Source of the DNA: Rhodoluna sp. KAS3 | GTDB taxonomy: Bacteria; Actinomycetota; Actinomycetes; Actinomycetales; Microbacteriaceae | Reading direction: 5' to 3' | Assembly (NCBI RefSeq): GCF_026000575.1 | Contig: NZ_AP026910.1 | Coordinates: 930,001-994,000 of the forward strand | DNA: 64,000 bases | In this document: positions 42,634 to 52,492 of the stretch, one piece after another | Position numbering within the stretch: position 1 is the stretch's first letter | Layout: each line of letters starts with the position of its first letter | Program-made: the position numbers and the translations under genes | Notes under the pieces: model-generated | Seen by the model: only the letters and a program-made list of their open reading frames with translations | Database searches by the model: none | Told to the model about the DNA's origin: nothing

Positions 42634-43124
42634 TTGTTTGGGCTCCAGGAGCAAGCCTCTAGAGCGATATCACCAATTGGGTTTACACCAGGACCGGCAG
42701 CGAGAGCGTGACCAATTAGCGCATGCAAACACTTGACGCGGGCAGGCATTCCACCGGCAGAAATACCGGCAATTTCAGGCACATCCAACCCCAAGTCTTT
42801 TGCAGTGCGGTCACGATCGGCAATGAATGCCTCGTGCGCTTTTTGGTAGGCGGCTGCCAATTCTGGCTCTTCGGCCAGCCTTGCCTGAAGCTCGGCCATC
42901 AAACCGCTTGCCTCGAGGGTCGAAACAGCTGCGGTCGCCCCGCGATGGGTTAGGTAGTAGGTAGTTGGGAACGGTGTTCCGTCAGACAGTCGCGGAGCGG
43001 TGTGGACAACGGTTGGCTTGCCGCAGACGCATCGAGCGGCAATGGCCACGATGTCTCGCGCTGGACGGCCGAGTTGGCGAGAAACTTCAGCAATGTCACT
43101 TTCAGTAACTGGGGTAAGTGGCAT
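42612..43124 (-). CDS. DUF501-family protein
   Basis: The 170-residue cytoplasmic protein matches DUF501: VSRQLGRPARDIVAIAARCVCGKP with paired Cys, LTHRGATAAVSTLEASGLM, and CLHALIGHALAAG near the end. A Cys-rich C-terminus (EACSWSPNKCVCESY) is present. The family is conserved beside ftsB and eno in actinobacteria; its function is unknown. ATG 43124 has AGGAG about ten bases upstream. The N-terminal 16 codons of the longer frame are not used. Confidence 0.85.
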   Translation of the reverse strand: MPLTPVTESDIAEVSRQLGRPARDIVAIAARCVCGKPTVVHTAPRLSDGTPFPTTYYLTHRGATAAVSTLEASGLMAELQARLAEEPELAAAYQKAHEAFIADRDRTAKDLGLDVPEIAGISAGGMPARVKCLHALIGHALAAGPGVNPIGDIALEACSWSPNKCVCESY

Positions 43125-43128
43125 GTGT

Positions 43129-43626
43129 TTATTCTCCTGCGGTTTCTTCGACCGGCTCTTCGATTCCGGCACGAATTACTGATTCAAGCACGGCGTCGAC
43201 CCAGTTGTTTGAAGTCTGTCGAATATCGGTTGAAATTTCATCGGTGTTGGCACGTTCAGCGAGCATGGCACCAACTGTTCCCGATGTGTCTGACATGTCA
43301 ACGCCATCGGCATCCATGACTAGGTATGAAACCTCACCCGGCATTACGTAATAAAGGCGGTCGCGCGCTTGAGCACGGATGTAAACCGGGTCTTCCCAGC
43401 GCTTGCGTTCTTCCTGCATGTCCAGGACATCCTGCTTGGCTTTATCAACCGCGGCCTGCGCCTCAGCAATTTGCTGTCGCTGGGTTACCCAGGTTTGAAC
43501 CCGGGGTGCCAGCGTGACAACTCCAAACACAATTACCGTCAGGAGCGTGAGTGTGTAGGTGTTTAAACGAAAACCCCGCAAAGCGGCCGATACGGATACC
43601 GGCGCGGCCTTTGCGGGGCGTTTCAT
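43129..43626 (-). CDS. ftsB: Septum formation initiator (FtsB/DivIC family)
   Basis: FtsB is a bitopic divisome protein that works with FtsL and FtsQ. The 165-residue product has a basic N-terminus, one membrane helix (about residues 24-42), a coiled coil (QQIAEAQAAVDKAKQDVLDMQEE), and the family motif WEDPVYIRAQARDRLYYVMPGE. The C-terminal 60 residues are acidic and variable. It starts ten bases after eno, without a clear SD. The enolase terminator hairpin lies inside its first 18 codons. A TTG inside that hairpin is an alternative start. Confidence 0.87.
   Translation of the reverse strand: MKRPAKAAPVSVSAALRGFRLNTYTLTLLTVIVFGVVTLAPRVQTWVTQRQQIAEAQAAVDKAKQDVLDMQEERKRWEDPVYIRAQARDRLYYVMPGEVSYLVMDADGVDMSDTSGTVGAMLAERANTDEISTDIRQTSNNWVDAVLESVIRAGIEEPVEETAGE
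43566..43618 (-). terminator. Enolase terminator embedded in the 5' coding part of ftsB
   Basis: On the minus strand CCCCGCAAAG (plus 43609-43618) pairs with CTTTGCGGGG (plus 43574-43583), and inner GGCC segments extend the pairing. The stem is followed directly by TTTTCGTTT. It is an intrinsic-terminator shape inside an open reading frame. Confidence 0.6.
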
Positions 43627-43636
43627 TTATCTGAAC

Positions 43637-44935
<1,299 letters not shown>

Positions 44936-44962
44936 TTATTTGGGCTGTTTTAAAACGCGCCA

Positions 44963-44983
44963 GATGACGCGAAAAACGTCATC
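44963..44983 (-). terminator. Hairpin between hisS and eno
   Basis: GATGACG (44963-44969) and CGTCATC (44977-44983) form a seven-base stem with a seven-base loop. On the minus strand a GC-rich stretch and TTTT follow some ten bases later. It is a plausible but imperfect hisS terminator. Confidence 0.45.
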
Positions 44984-45014
44984 GTAATGGTTATTAGTTT
45001 AGTGAAGAAAGCGT

Positions 45015-46250
45015 TTAGTTGCTGATTGGCTTGATGGTCAAAGCACCGATGTCTGATGAATCTTCGGTAACAATTGCAAAGTGGGTTAAGCCGTGCAGCG
45101 CGAGGTTTTCAAGCAGCTGATTGAGTTTCTTGGGGCGCTGCTCAAGGCGAACCGAATACCCCTGCTCGAAAAGAGCCGACTGAAGCTTGAGCGCATTACC
45201 AACAACCGTCGGAGCCGTGCTGTCTAGAACCAGCACGAGGTTGGATGCAGCACTCTGAACTTGCTGATCGCTGACTAGTTCAACCGCGCGCTCAAAGCCG
45301 ATCGAGATACCAACGGCCGGAACATCCTCGCCGGTCCAGCGGCCAACCATTCCGTCATAACGACCACCGCCGCCGATTGACGAACCAGATTCTGGGTGCT
45401 CAATCTCAAAGATCGTGCCGGTGTAGTAACCCATTCCACGAACCAGAGTTGGATCGAATCTGAGTCGACTAGACCCAAACCGCGCTTCGATAGCCTCAAA
45501 AATCGGTGCCAGTTCTGAAGGCACCGGAAGGTTTTCTGAAATGGCGTTTAGCCAGACAGCGGCTCGCTCAGCGACCGAGGCGTCAAACTTTTCGGCCAGC
45601 TCGGCTACCACTCCTTCGGCTGCAATTTTGTCGAGCTTATCGATGGTGATCATGGCCGAGCCTCGGCCAGCCTCTGGAACACCAAGCTGCTCGAGCAGGT
45701 TCGTAAGCAAAACCCTGTGGTTCACACGAATGGTTGCTGCCGACAGACCAATTCGCTCTAGCGCATCGAGTGACGAAACTAGAAGGTCAATTTCGGCCAG
45801 GATGCTGCTGTCACCGATGATGTCGATGTCACACTGCACAAACTGACGGTAACGGCCCTTCTGTGGGCGTTCCGCTCGCCAAACTGGCCCAGCTTGGATT
45901 GATTTGAAAACCTTAGGAAGTTTGGAACGATTGGTCGCGTAATAACGAGTCAAAGGAACTGTCAGGTCGTAGCGCAATCCCAAGTCAGCCAGATTGTCTT
46001 CACCTTCGCTGGCTGCCAGCGCTGCCTCGAGCTCGGCACCGCGCTTCATCACTCGGAACGCCAGCTTCTCGTTGTCGCCGCCTTGCCCAGAAGTGAGGCG
46101 AGCCAGATCTTCTAGTGCGGGGGTCTCGATTTCTTGAAACCCGTGAGCCATGTAGGTAGCGCGAATGCCATTCAAAACCTTAGTGCGCTTCAGGTGGTCT
46201 GCAGGTAGAAAATCGCGCATTCCGCGAGGTGGGTGCACGTCTTTAGCCAT
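45015..46250 (-). CDS. hisS: Histidine-tRNA ligase
   Basis: It charges tRNA-His. The 411-residue class II synthetase shows motif 1 (MAHGFQEIETPALEDLARLT), motif 2 (WRAERPQKGRYRQFVQCDID), the histidine-binding FDPTLVRGMGYYTG, motif 3 (VGISIGFERAVEL), and a C-terminal anticodon-binding domain. ATG 46250 is the family start (AKDVHPPRGMRDFLP); the eight-codon extension is not used. No SD is seen, so leaderless initiation is possible. Confidence 0.93.
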   Translation of the reverse strand: MAKDVHPPRGMRDFLPADHLKRTKVLNGIRATYMAHGFQEIETPALEDLARLTSGQGGDNEKLAFRVMKRGAELEAALAASEGEDNLADLGLRYDLTVPLTRYYATNRSKLPKVFKSIQAGPVWRAERPQKGRYRQFVQCDIDIIGDSSILAEIDLLVSSLDALERIGLSAATIRVNHRVLLTNLLEQLGVPEAGRGSAMITIDKLDKIAAEGVVAELAEKFDASVAERAAVWLNAISENLPVPSELAPIFEAIEARFGSSRLRFDPTLVRGMGYYTGTIFEIEHPESGSSIGGGGRYDGMVGRWTGEDVPAVGISIGFERAVELVSDQQVQSAASNLVLVLDSTAPTVVGNALKLQSALFEQGYSVRLEQRPKKLNQLLENLALHGLTHFAIVTEDSSDIGALTIKPISN

Positions 46251-46298
46251 GTAGCAAGTTTGCCACAGGCTCAACGGCTATGCCTTCAACGACAAGTA

Positions 46299-46823
46299 CT
46301 AGTCGTCATCCTCATCGTCATCCTCATCGTCATCCTCATCGTCATCATCGGCGTCGTCTTCGTCGTCGTCCGAATCTTCGGAATCGTCATCCTCATCATC
46401 ATCTTCATCTTCACCGTAGGCTCCCGCCGAAGGCGTAGCGCTCGAGGTGTTTCCAAAGTCAACTGCAAGTGGATCAATTAGTTCAACCGCGCTCGAAACA
46501 GCGGCAGCCGTGGCCGTGGATGAAGCTTCGAAGGAATTTAGACCAATTTCAAGAGTCTGAGCCGCCGACCCGGTGGCCGCTACGTCTGCAACTGAACCTG
46601 AAGTATCAGTCGATGTCGCCGGCGAGCTTTGGTTTAGTGAATTTTGCTCGGTGATTGGAAGAACTCCGTCGCCAGCAAAGGCCGGAGCCATCATGAACAA
46701 TGCGAACGCTGCACCTGCTGAAACGGCGGCACCCGACACAAATGACTTGCGCTTCTCGGTCGGTTCAACTTTTTCGTACTCGTATGGGGAATCTGAGTCT
46801 TGACGACCATCTTGATTTTGCAT
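46299..46823 (-). CDS. Secreted or surface protein with poly-Asp/Glu C-terminal tail
   Basis: I do not recognise this 174-residue protein. It has a charged N-terminus (residues 1-27), a hydrophobic export segment ending in an Ala-x-Ala-like site (SGAAVSAGAAFALFMMAPAFA, about 30-50), a Ser/Thr/Ala-rich spacer (60-135), and an acidic tail. The tail (138-174) is all Asp or Glu except two Ser and one Ala. GGAGGAA precedes the ATG. The tail could bind calcium or other cations, or keep the surface charged. It stands alone between hisS and mazG. Confidence 0.7.
   Translation of the reverse strand: MQNQDGRQDSDSPYEYEKVEPTEKRKSFVSGAAVSAGAAFALFMMAPAFAGDGVLPITEQNSLNQSSPATSTDTSGSVADVAATGSAAQTLEIGLNSFEASSTATAAAVSSAVELIDPLAVDFGNTSSATPSAGAYGEDEDDDEDDDSEDSDDDEDDADDDDEDDDEDDDEDDD
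46303..46350. repeat. 12-bp tandem repeat encoding the acidic tail
   Basis: The unit TCGTCATCCTCA occurs three times exactly (46303-46338) and a fourth time in part. Read on the minus strand each unit encodes four residues of the D/E tail. The whole-codon period lets copy number change without a frameshift. It is coding, not CRISPR. Confidence 0.85.
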
Positions 46824-46909
46824 TTCTTCCTCCGTGAGTAGCTTGGAACTTCTACTTCGAGGAAACCACCCAAGGCTGAGCAAAACCTGTGAGCCGCCTT
46901 TGAAACCGC

Positions 46910-47614
46910 CTAGAGTTCGGCTGGCAAACCAATTACGCCGGCATCGTTGGCATCGGCTAGTTCAACCTCACGAATCTCAACTTGAAGTTCTCGCACCGCA
47001 CCACGAAGCGCACGCTCAGAGTCAAACCCGGCGGACTTGCCAGACGAAACGATTGCCAACAGGATGGCGCCCAATTCAGCCTCGCTGGTAACTGAAAACG
47101 GTCCCGGCGCATCAGCATCAAGCAATCCAATTTTTTCGGCCTTGCCAATAACCTTGTCGGCCAAAGCCAGTGCTGGCAGGGCCTGAGGGATCCCGTCTAG
47201 AACCGATGAACGTTCTGGCTTCTCACGCTGCTTGTGGGCATCCCAGTTCAGCATCACGTCATCGCCAGTCTTCGCGGCGTACTTTTCAAGTTCTTCTTCT
47301 GAGCCAAATACGTGGGGGTGACGCCCAATCATTTTTTGCGCCGAAAGTTCGGCCACATCCTGGATGTCAAAAGGCTCGCCGAGGCTGCCGGATGCTGCGA
47401 GATCACTGTGGAAGACCACCTGGTACAGCACATCTCCAAGCTCCTCAAGGATGTCCTCGCGGTTTCCCGACTCGATGGCATCGATCAGTTCGTAAGCCTC
47501 TTCAAGCAAGTACTTGGTTAGCGAGTTGTGGTCCTGCTCGGCATCCCAAGGGCAACCACCCGGAGCACGCAGCTTATTAGCAACGGCAATCAAATCATCA
47601 AGTTTGGTCATCAT
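46910..47614 (-). CDS. mazG: Nucleoside triphosphate pyrophosphohydrolase MazG
   Basis: MazG hydrolyses (d)NTPs, including damaged ones, to monophosphates. The 234-residue protein has the all-alpha NTP-PPase core LRAPGGCPWDAEQDHNSL and YLLEEAYELIDAIESG, with the acidic EEAYE and EELGD motifs, plus RHPHVFG. The second domain is partial and divergent. Its start overlaps the mfd stop by four bases (ATGA), linking two genome-maintenance genes. Confidence 0.92.
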   Translation of the reverse strand: MMTKLDDLIAVANKLRAPGGCPWDAEQDHNSLTKYLLEEAYELIDAIESGNREDILEELGDVLYQVVFHSDLAASGSLGEPFDIQDVAELSAQKMIGRHPHVFGSEEELEKYAAKTGDDVMLNWDAHKQREKPERSSVLDGIPQALPALALADKVIGKAEKIGLLDADAPGPFSVTSEAELGAILLAIVSSGKSAGFDSERALRGAVRELQVEIREVELADANDAGVIGLPAEL

Positions 47615-50600
47615 TTGGCTTTCTGAGGATCAGATTCAGAATCTGGTTTTGGCGGAAACACTCTTGCCAAGAAAGCCCACACCCAGTCGATGATGGCTTG
47701 GTCTCGCAATGGTTCAAAGTTAGCGTCTCTTGGCGCCGGAACCATCAGGGTCTGGGCCGATTGGAGATATTTAATACCCGGGAACAAGTGAGTTAGGGCC
47801 ACCTGCTGGGCTTCATCGATAACCACCGGTTGGAGTTTGACCTGAAGACCCAGAACATTTAGGTCCTTGAGTCCCAATCGGTTGGCCTGCTGGCGAAGTT
47901 CTGTAACTTCAATCAAGTTCTTAACTGAATCCGGCGCCTTGCCGTAGCGGTCCTCAAGTTCAGCCAGAATAGCGTCAAGTTGCTTACGAGAACCCTTCTC
48001 GCCGCTCGCAGCGGATAACTTGTGATAGGCCTCTAGGCGCAAGCGCTCGCTATCGACATAGGTGTTTGGAATATGAGCATCGACCGGCAGTTCGAGCTTA
48101 AGTTCGGCTGGAGATTCAGTCTTCTCACCCTTGAAATCGGCAACAGCTTCACCGATCATGCGCAGATAAAGGTCAAATCCCACACCTGCGATGTGGCCGG
48201 ACTGCTCACCGCCCAGAAGGTTTCCCGCTCCTCGAATTTCAAGGTCCTTCATAGCAATCTGCATTCCGCCACCGAGTTCATTATTCAGTGCGATTGTTGC
48301 CAATCGGTCGTGCGCTGTTTCGCTAAGCGGCTTATCTGGCGAATAGAAGAAGTACGCATAGGCTCGCTCTCTGCTTCGACCAACTCGCCCTCGAATTTGG
48401 TGCAGCTGACTCAATCCAAAGTTCTCTGCTCGGTCAACGATCAGAGTGTTGGCATTCGGTATATCGATACCGGTTTCGATAATCGTGGTCGACACCAAAA
48501 CGTCAAACTTGCGCTCCCAGAAATCAACCACCACCTGCTCAAGTGCGGTCTCTGTCATCTGGCCGTGAGCAACGGCAATTCTCGCCTCGGGCACCAACTC
48601 GGCGAGTTGGTTGGCAACCGCCTCAATAGTGCTGACCCGGTTGTGCACGAAGAACACCTGACCTTCACGGATCAGTTCGCGCCTAATCGCCGCTGCAACT
48701 TGCTTTTCAGAGTAACCACCGATGTAGGTCAAAATCGGGTGACGTTCTTCGGGTGGCGTCGCCAACGTTGACATTTCTCGAATACCGGTAATCGCCATTT
48801 CCAAGGTTCGCGGAATCGGGGTTGCCGACATCGAAAGGATGTCGACGTTAGTTTTCATCTCTTTCAGCTTTTCCTTGTGCTCAACACCAAAGCGCTGTTC
48901 CTCATCGATGATGATCAAACCAAGCTGGCGGAACTTGACGCTTTCGCTCAAGAGTCGATGGGTTCCAATCACCATGTCGACTGAACCGTCGGCCAAACCG
49001 GCGATTGTCTCTTTTACTTCTTTGGCTGTTTGGAACCGAGATAGCGAACGGACGTTAACAGGGAAACCTGCAAAGCGCGACTCAAATGTATCGGTGTGCT
49101 GACGGACCAACAGGGTGGTGGGGACCAACATGGCAACCTGCTTGCCATCCTGAATGGCCTTGAACGCTGCTCGAACCGCGACTTCAGTTTTGCCGTAGCC
49201 AACATCGCCGGCCAACAGGCGGTCCATCGGAACCTCGCGCTCCATGTCGCGCTTGACCTCATCGATGGTGGTCAATTGATCTGGAGTCTCAACGAAGGCA
49301 AACGCCTCTTCAAGTTCATGTTGCCAAGGGGTATCTGGGCCAAAAGCATGACCCTTTGACTTCATGCGTGCGGAATAGAGCTTGACCAGGTCAATCGCAA
49401 TCTTGCGGATAGCCTTGCGGGCGTTGCCCTTGACTCGAGCCCAGTCGGTTCCACCCATTTTCGACAGAACCGGGGCTTCACCGCCGACATACCTGGTCAA
49501 AAGGTCCAATTGATCGGTCGGCACAAACAGAGTGTCACCCGGATACCCGCGCTTGGATGGCGCGTACTCGATTAGAAGATACTCGCGCTGGGATTGCATT
49601 TTTCCAACGCCACTGGCGCGCTGAACAAGTTCAACAAATCGGCCGATGCCGTGGGTCTCGTGAACGACGTAGTCCCCTGCTTTGAGCGTGAGTGGGTCGA
49701 CCGCCTGGCCGCGCTTGGTCGCAAGCTTGCGAACAGTTGGGCTCACGTAAACCGAACTCTTGCCGTAGAACTCAGCTTCGGTAATCACAATCAAATTGGA
49801 TTCAGGAGCGGTGAAGCCTTTGCGCAAACTGGCCTGCACCACATCCGCGGTAATTTTGGCAGCCACCATTTGCTCTTGCAGGCGCTCTACGGTTCCGTGC
49901 CCCTCAGCAACCAAGACCACGTGATTGCCGGCCTTGGCCTGGTCTTCCAACCATTCGATTGAGGTGGTTTCGAGCCCCTTGAAATTCGGTACTTCAAGCA
50001 GCCCCAAATTCACCAGAGTTTCGTCATCTGCGCCAAATTGAGACACTGTGAACATCGGGCGTCCATCCAATGCATCTTTGAACTGCGATAGTTCAACAAA
50101 CCCACCAGCACTGAGATCGATTGGCGCGTTGGCGCCCTCGGTTGCAGCATCCCACGCGGCATGCAAAAACTCTTCGTTGGTCTCGACCAAACTTGCGGCA
50201 CGCGCAGCCGACTTCTCGGGTGACAACAGGGTCACGAGGGTGTCACTCGGTAGGTAATCGCTAAGCGGAACCATACGATCGACTAGGACTGGCGCAAGCG
50301 ATTCCATGCCGTCCACAGGAATGCCCTCGGAGAGCTTTGCCAGCATCGAAGAAATATTGGGAAACTCGTGAAGCATCTCGCGTGCGCGACTTGCCACATT
50401 CGGCGTGATGATAATTTCTCGCGCTGGGTAGACCTGAATGGACTCGACTTTGCCTTCAATTGAGAGCTGGTCAGCTACCGAGAACTGACGAATCTCCTCG
50501 ATCTCATCGCCAAAAAATTCGAGACGCATCGCATGCTCAGCTGTGGTCGGAAAAATATCCAGAATTCCACCGCGAACCGCAAACTCACCGCGTCTGGTGA

Positions 50601-51147
50601 CCATGTCGACTCGGTGGTACGCGATTTCGACTAGCTTGAGTGGCAATTCGAAGAGCGGGTACTCTTGGCCAATCTCAAGGGTTAGTGGCGGATGAGCCGC
50701 CAACCCAGCGACCACCGGCTGCAGAACCGCGCGGACCGATGCAATCACGTAAACCTCGTGATCTGGAGCTTCAGCCTTTAGCGCATTCAAACGGTGCAAA
50801 ACCTGGAGTCTTCGGCCGACGGTTTCGGGACTCGGGCTTAGGCGCTCATGAGGCAGGGTCTCCCAAGAAGGAAACTCGAGAATCTCTGCGGTCGGATCAA
50901 GATCACGCAGAGCGGCTGCCACGTCTTCACCCTCGCGTCCAGTGGCAACCACAACAAGTTGGGTTCTCGACAGTTTGGCATCTGCCCTGAACTTTGAGAT
51001 GACATCCAAAATAACCGGATGAGCGCCCTGCGGAGCGATCAGATCTACGCGTGAATTTTTGATTTTTGCCTGCAGTGAGGCGAAGGGGTATCCCTCTGAA
51101 ACGAGTGCGCCAAGGCGCGAAAGGGCCTTGAGATTTTGCGTACTCAC
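47611..51147 (-). CDS. mfd: Transcription-repair coupling factor
   Basis: Mfd removes RNA polymerase stalled at lesions and recruits UvrA. The 1178-residue protein has a UvrB-like N-terminal region (EFPSWETLPHERLSPSPETVG), the RNA-polymerase-interacting domain (GDYVVHETHGIGRFV), and the RecG-like translocase with Walker A LLAGDVGYGKTEVAVRAAF and DEEQ box IIIDEEQRFGVEH. Helicase motif VI is LHQIRGRVGRSRERAYAY. The C-terminal TRCF domain is complete. The start is GTG 51147. Confidence 0.95.
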   Translation of the reverse strand: MSTQNLKALSRLGALVSEGYPFASLQAKIKNSRVDLIAPQGAHPVILDVISKFRADAKLSRTQLVVVATGREGEDVAAALRDLDPTAEILEFPSWETLPHERLSPSPETVGRRLQVLHRLNALKAEAPDHEVYVIASVRAVLQPVVAGLAAHPPLTLEIGQEYPLFELPLKLVEIAYHRVDMVTRRGEFAVRGGILDIFPTTAEHAMRLEFFGDEIEEIRQFSVADQLSIEGKVESIQVYPAREIIITPNVASRAREMLHEFPNISSMLAKLSEGIPVDGMESLAPVLVDRMVPLSDYLPSDTLVTLLSPEKSAARAASLVETNEEFLHAAWDAATEGANAPIDLSAGGFVELSQFKDALDGRPMFTVSQFGADDETLVNLGLLEVPNFKGLETTSIEWLEDQAKAGNHVVLVAEGHGTVERLQEQMVAAKITADVVQASLRKGFTAPESNLIVITEAEFYGKSSVYVSPTVRKLATKRGQAVDPLTLKAGDYVVHETHGIGRFVELVQRASGVGKMQSQREYLLIEYAPSKRGYPGDTLFVPTDQLDLLTRYVGGEAPVLSKMGGTDWARVKGNARKAIRKIAIDLVKLYSARMKSKGHAFGPDTPWQHELEEAFAFVETPDQLTTIDEVKRDMEREVPMDRLLAGDVGYGKTEVAVRAAFKAIQDGKQVAMLVPTTLLVRQHTDTFESRFAGFPVNVRSLSRFQTAKEVKETIAGLADGSVDMVIGTHRLLSESVKFRQLGLIIIDEEQRFGVEHKEKLKEMKTNVDILSMSATPIPRTLEMAITGIREMSTLATPPEERHPILTYIGGYSEKQVAAAIRRELIREGQVFFVHNRVSTIEAVANQLAELVPEARIAVAHGQMTETALEQVVVDFWERKFDVLVSTTIIETGIDIPNANTLIVDRAENFGLSQLHQIRGRVGRSRERAYAYFFYSPDKPLSETAHDRLATIALNNELGGGMQIAMKDLEIRGAGNLLGGEQSGHIAGVGFDLYLRMIGEAVADFKGEKTESPAELKLELPVDAHIPNTYVDSERLRLEAYHKLSAASGEKGSRKQLDAILAELEDRYGKAPDSVKNLIEVTELRQQANRLGLKDLNVLGLQVKLQPVVIDEAQQVALTHLFPGIKYLQSAQTLMVPAPRDANFEPLRDQAIIDWVWAFLARVFPPKPDSESDPQKAK

Positions 51148-51193
51148 AAGGTAAGTCTAAGTTGACCGGACCGCGGAGTATTCCGAGGAATTG

Positions 51194-51778
51194 TTATTCC
51201 GGTGAATGAAATTTTTGCTGTGCCGTCGTGATTCCGTCACGAACGATTGCCTCAACAGCATCAGCAGCAATCTCGAGGGTGACCGGTAAGTTTTTACGCT
51301 CAGCCGAGCCAAAATCCTTGAGAACAAAATCGGCGGTATCCATGCGGCCCGGCGGTCTGCCTATACCAACTCTCACCCGGGCAAAATCATTAGAACCGCA
51401 AGCTGCGATGATATCGCGAAGCCCGTTGTGACCGCCATGGCCACCACCCTGCTTGAGGCGAATCGTCTCGGCCGGGATGTCCAACTCATCGTGCAAAACA
51501 ATCAGGTTGGAAAGTGGAATGTCGTAAAACTTGAGCAGTGCAGAAACCGGCCCGCCACTGGTATTCATGTACGAACCAGGCTTGGCCAGAATTAATTTGG
51601 CCCCACCGGCCCCAAGCCTTGCCTCAGCAACGGCCGCGTGCGATTTGTGGCTCTTGAAGTTTGCCCCCAGCCGATCGGCTAAGACCGAGAGCACCATTTG
51701 ACCAACATTGTGCCGGTTAGCAGAATAGTCGGGCCCGGGGTTACCGAGCCCGACTACTAAGTAAGCCGAATTATTCAG
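51194..51778 (-). CDS. pth: Peptidyl-tRNA hydrolase, apparent CTG start
   Basis: Pth releases tRNA from prematurely dropped peptidyl-tRNA and is essential. The first standard in-frame start is ATG 51697, but the family N-terminus lies upstream in the same frame: [20 protein letters not shown], with Asn13 and catalytic His23. Reading back to the next stop gives only one plausible initiator, CTG 51778, four bases after the rplY stop. It yields 194 residues, the normal length. Asp97 (VLHDELD) and Asn118 (GHNGL) complete the active site. Coupling to rplY translation could support the weak start. Confidence 0.85.
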   Translation of the reverse strand: MNNSAYLVVGLGNPGPDYSANRHNVGQMVLSVLADRLGANFKSHKSHAAVAEARLGAGGAKLILAKPGSYMNTSGGPVSALLKFYDIPLSNLIVLHDELDIPAETIRLKQGGGHGGHNGLRDIIAACGSNDFARVRVGIGRPPGRMDTADFVLKDFGSAERKNLPVTLEIAADAVEAIVRDGITTAQQKFHSPE

Positions 51779-51782
51779 TTGA

Positions 51783-52352
51783 TTACTCTGCTGCTAGTTC
51801 TGCTGCGTGACCTGCTGCGGTTGCTACAACTGAAGCAACTAGCTCGTCATCAGCAAGCTCAAGCTTTGCACCTGCAGGAAGCTTGACGTCCTTAGCTAGA
51901 ACGTGGAAGCCTGCGCCCTCCTTGTTGAAGACAACCTCAACAAAGTCAGGGATGCTGGTTGCTGCAACTTCTAGCTTCACGGTCTTGTGCTCTAGGTCGA
52001 TAACGGTACCTGAAAGTGACTCGCCAACGATGTGAACTGGAACCTCAACGTGAACGCGCTCACCCTTGACTAGGGTCACTAGGTCAATGTGCTCGATGAT
52101 CTGAGTTACTGGGTCCTTTGAGGCGCTCTTTACAAGAACTGACTCTTCGACGCCGTTGATGGTTAGGTCGATAACTGCGTTCTTGTGACGCAGGATAAGT
52201 GCAACCTCGTGTGCAGGAACAACGATGTGGCGCGCTTCGGTGCCGTGACCGTAGATAACTGCTGGAGTCTTGCCTGCCGCACGGAACTTGCGTGCTGCAC
52301 CCTTACCGAAAGATTCGCGGACTTCGCCGACTAGCTTTGCTGCTGTGTTCAT
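51783..52352 (-). CDS. rplY: 50S ribosomal protein L25 (CTC type)
   Basis: L25 binds 5S rRNA. The 189-residue CTC form has the N-terminal 5S-binding domain ([27 protein letters not shown]) and the TL5-like C-terminal domain ([15 protein letters not shown]). It ends in an Ala/Glu-rich tail. ATG 52352 follows GGAAA; a longer frame adds four residues. Strong codon bias is in keeping with a ribosomal protein. pth begins four bases after its stop. Confidence 0.93.
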   Translation of the reverse strand: MNTAAKLVGEVRESFGKGAARKFRAAGKTPAVIYGHGTEARHIVVPAHEVALILRHKNAVIDLTINGVEESVLVKSASKDPVTQIIEHIDLVTLVKGERVHVEVPVHIVGESLSGTVIDLEHKTVKLEVAATSIPDFVEVVFNKEGAGFHVLAKDVKLPAGAKLELADDELVASVVATAAGHAAELAAE

Positions 52353-52442
52353 AATGGTTTCCAATCTGGTTTGTAATTCATCAACTCAAGCGTGGAACGC
52401 GAGGATACCTGCCGTGGAAACCGGCTAAATGCCCCGTCGATA

Positions 52443-52470
52443 ACGGCTCCGAATGGAGCCCTCGCCGTTG
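52443..52470. other. Hairpin between APC permease and rplY
   Basis: GGCTCC-GAAT-GGAGCC, with flanking AACGG/CCGTT, can fold into a nested hairpin in the 140-base gap between the permease stop and the rplY start. No T-run follows on the minus strand. It may be a weak terminator or an rplY leader structure. Confidence 0.35.
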
Positions 52471-52492
52471 TCTCCTCAAAGTCTACTTTGTT

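Noticed and set aside
46303-46350. CRISPR-like array
   Set aside because: The 12-bp units are contiguous without spacers, follow the codon frame of the acidic tail, and no cas genes are present.
46233-46481. Hydrophobic plus-strand frame (VILIVILIVILIV-like) across the acidic repeats
   Set aside because: It is the complement of the poly-Asp/Glu coding repeat. It has no SD and overlaps the hisS start; the minus-strand gene has an SD and an export segment.
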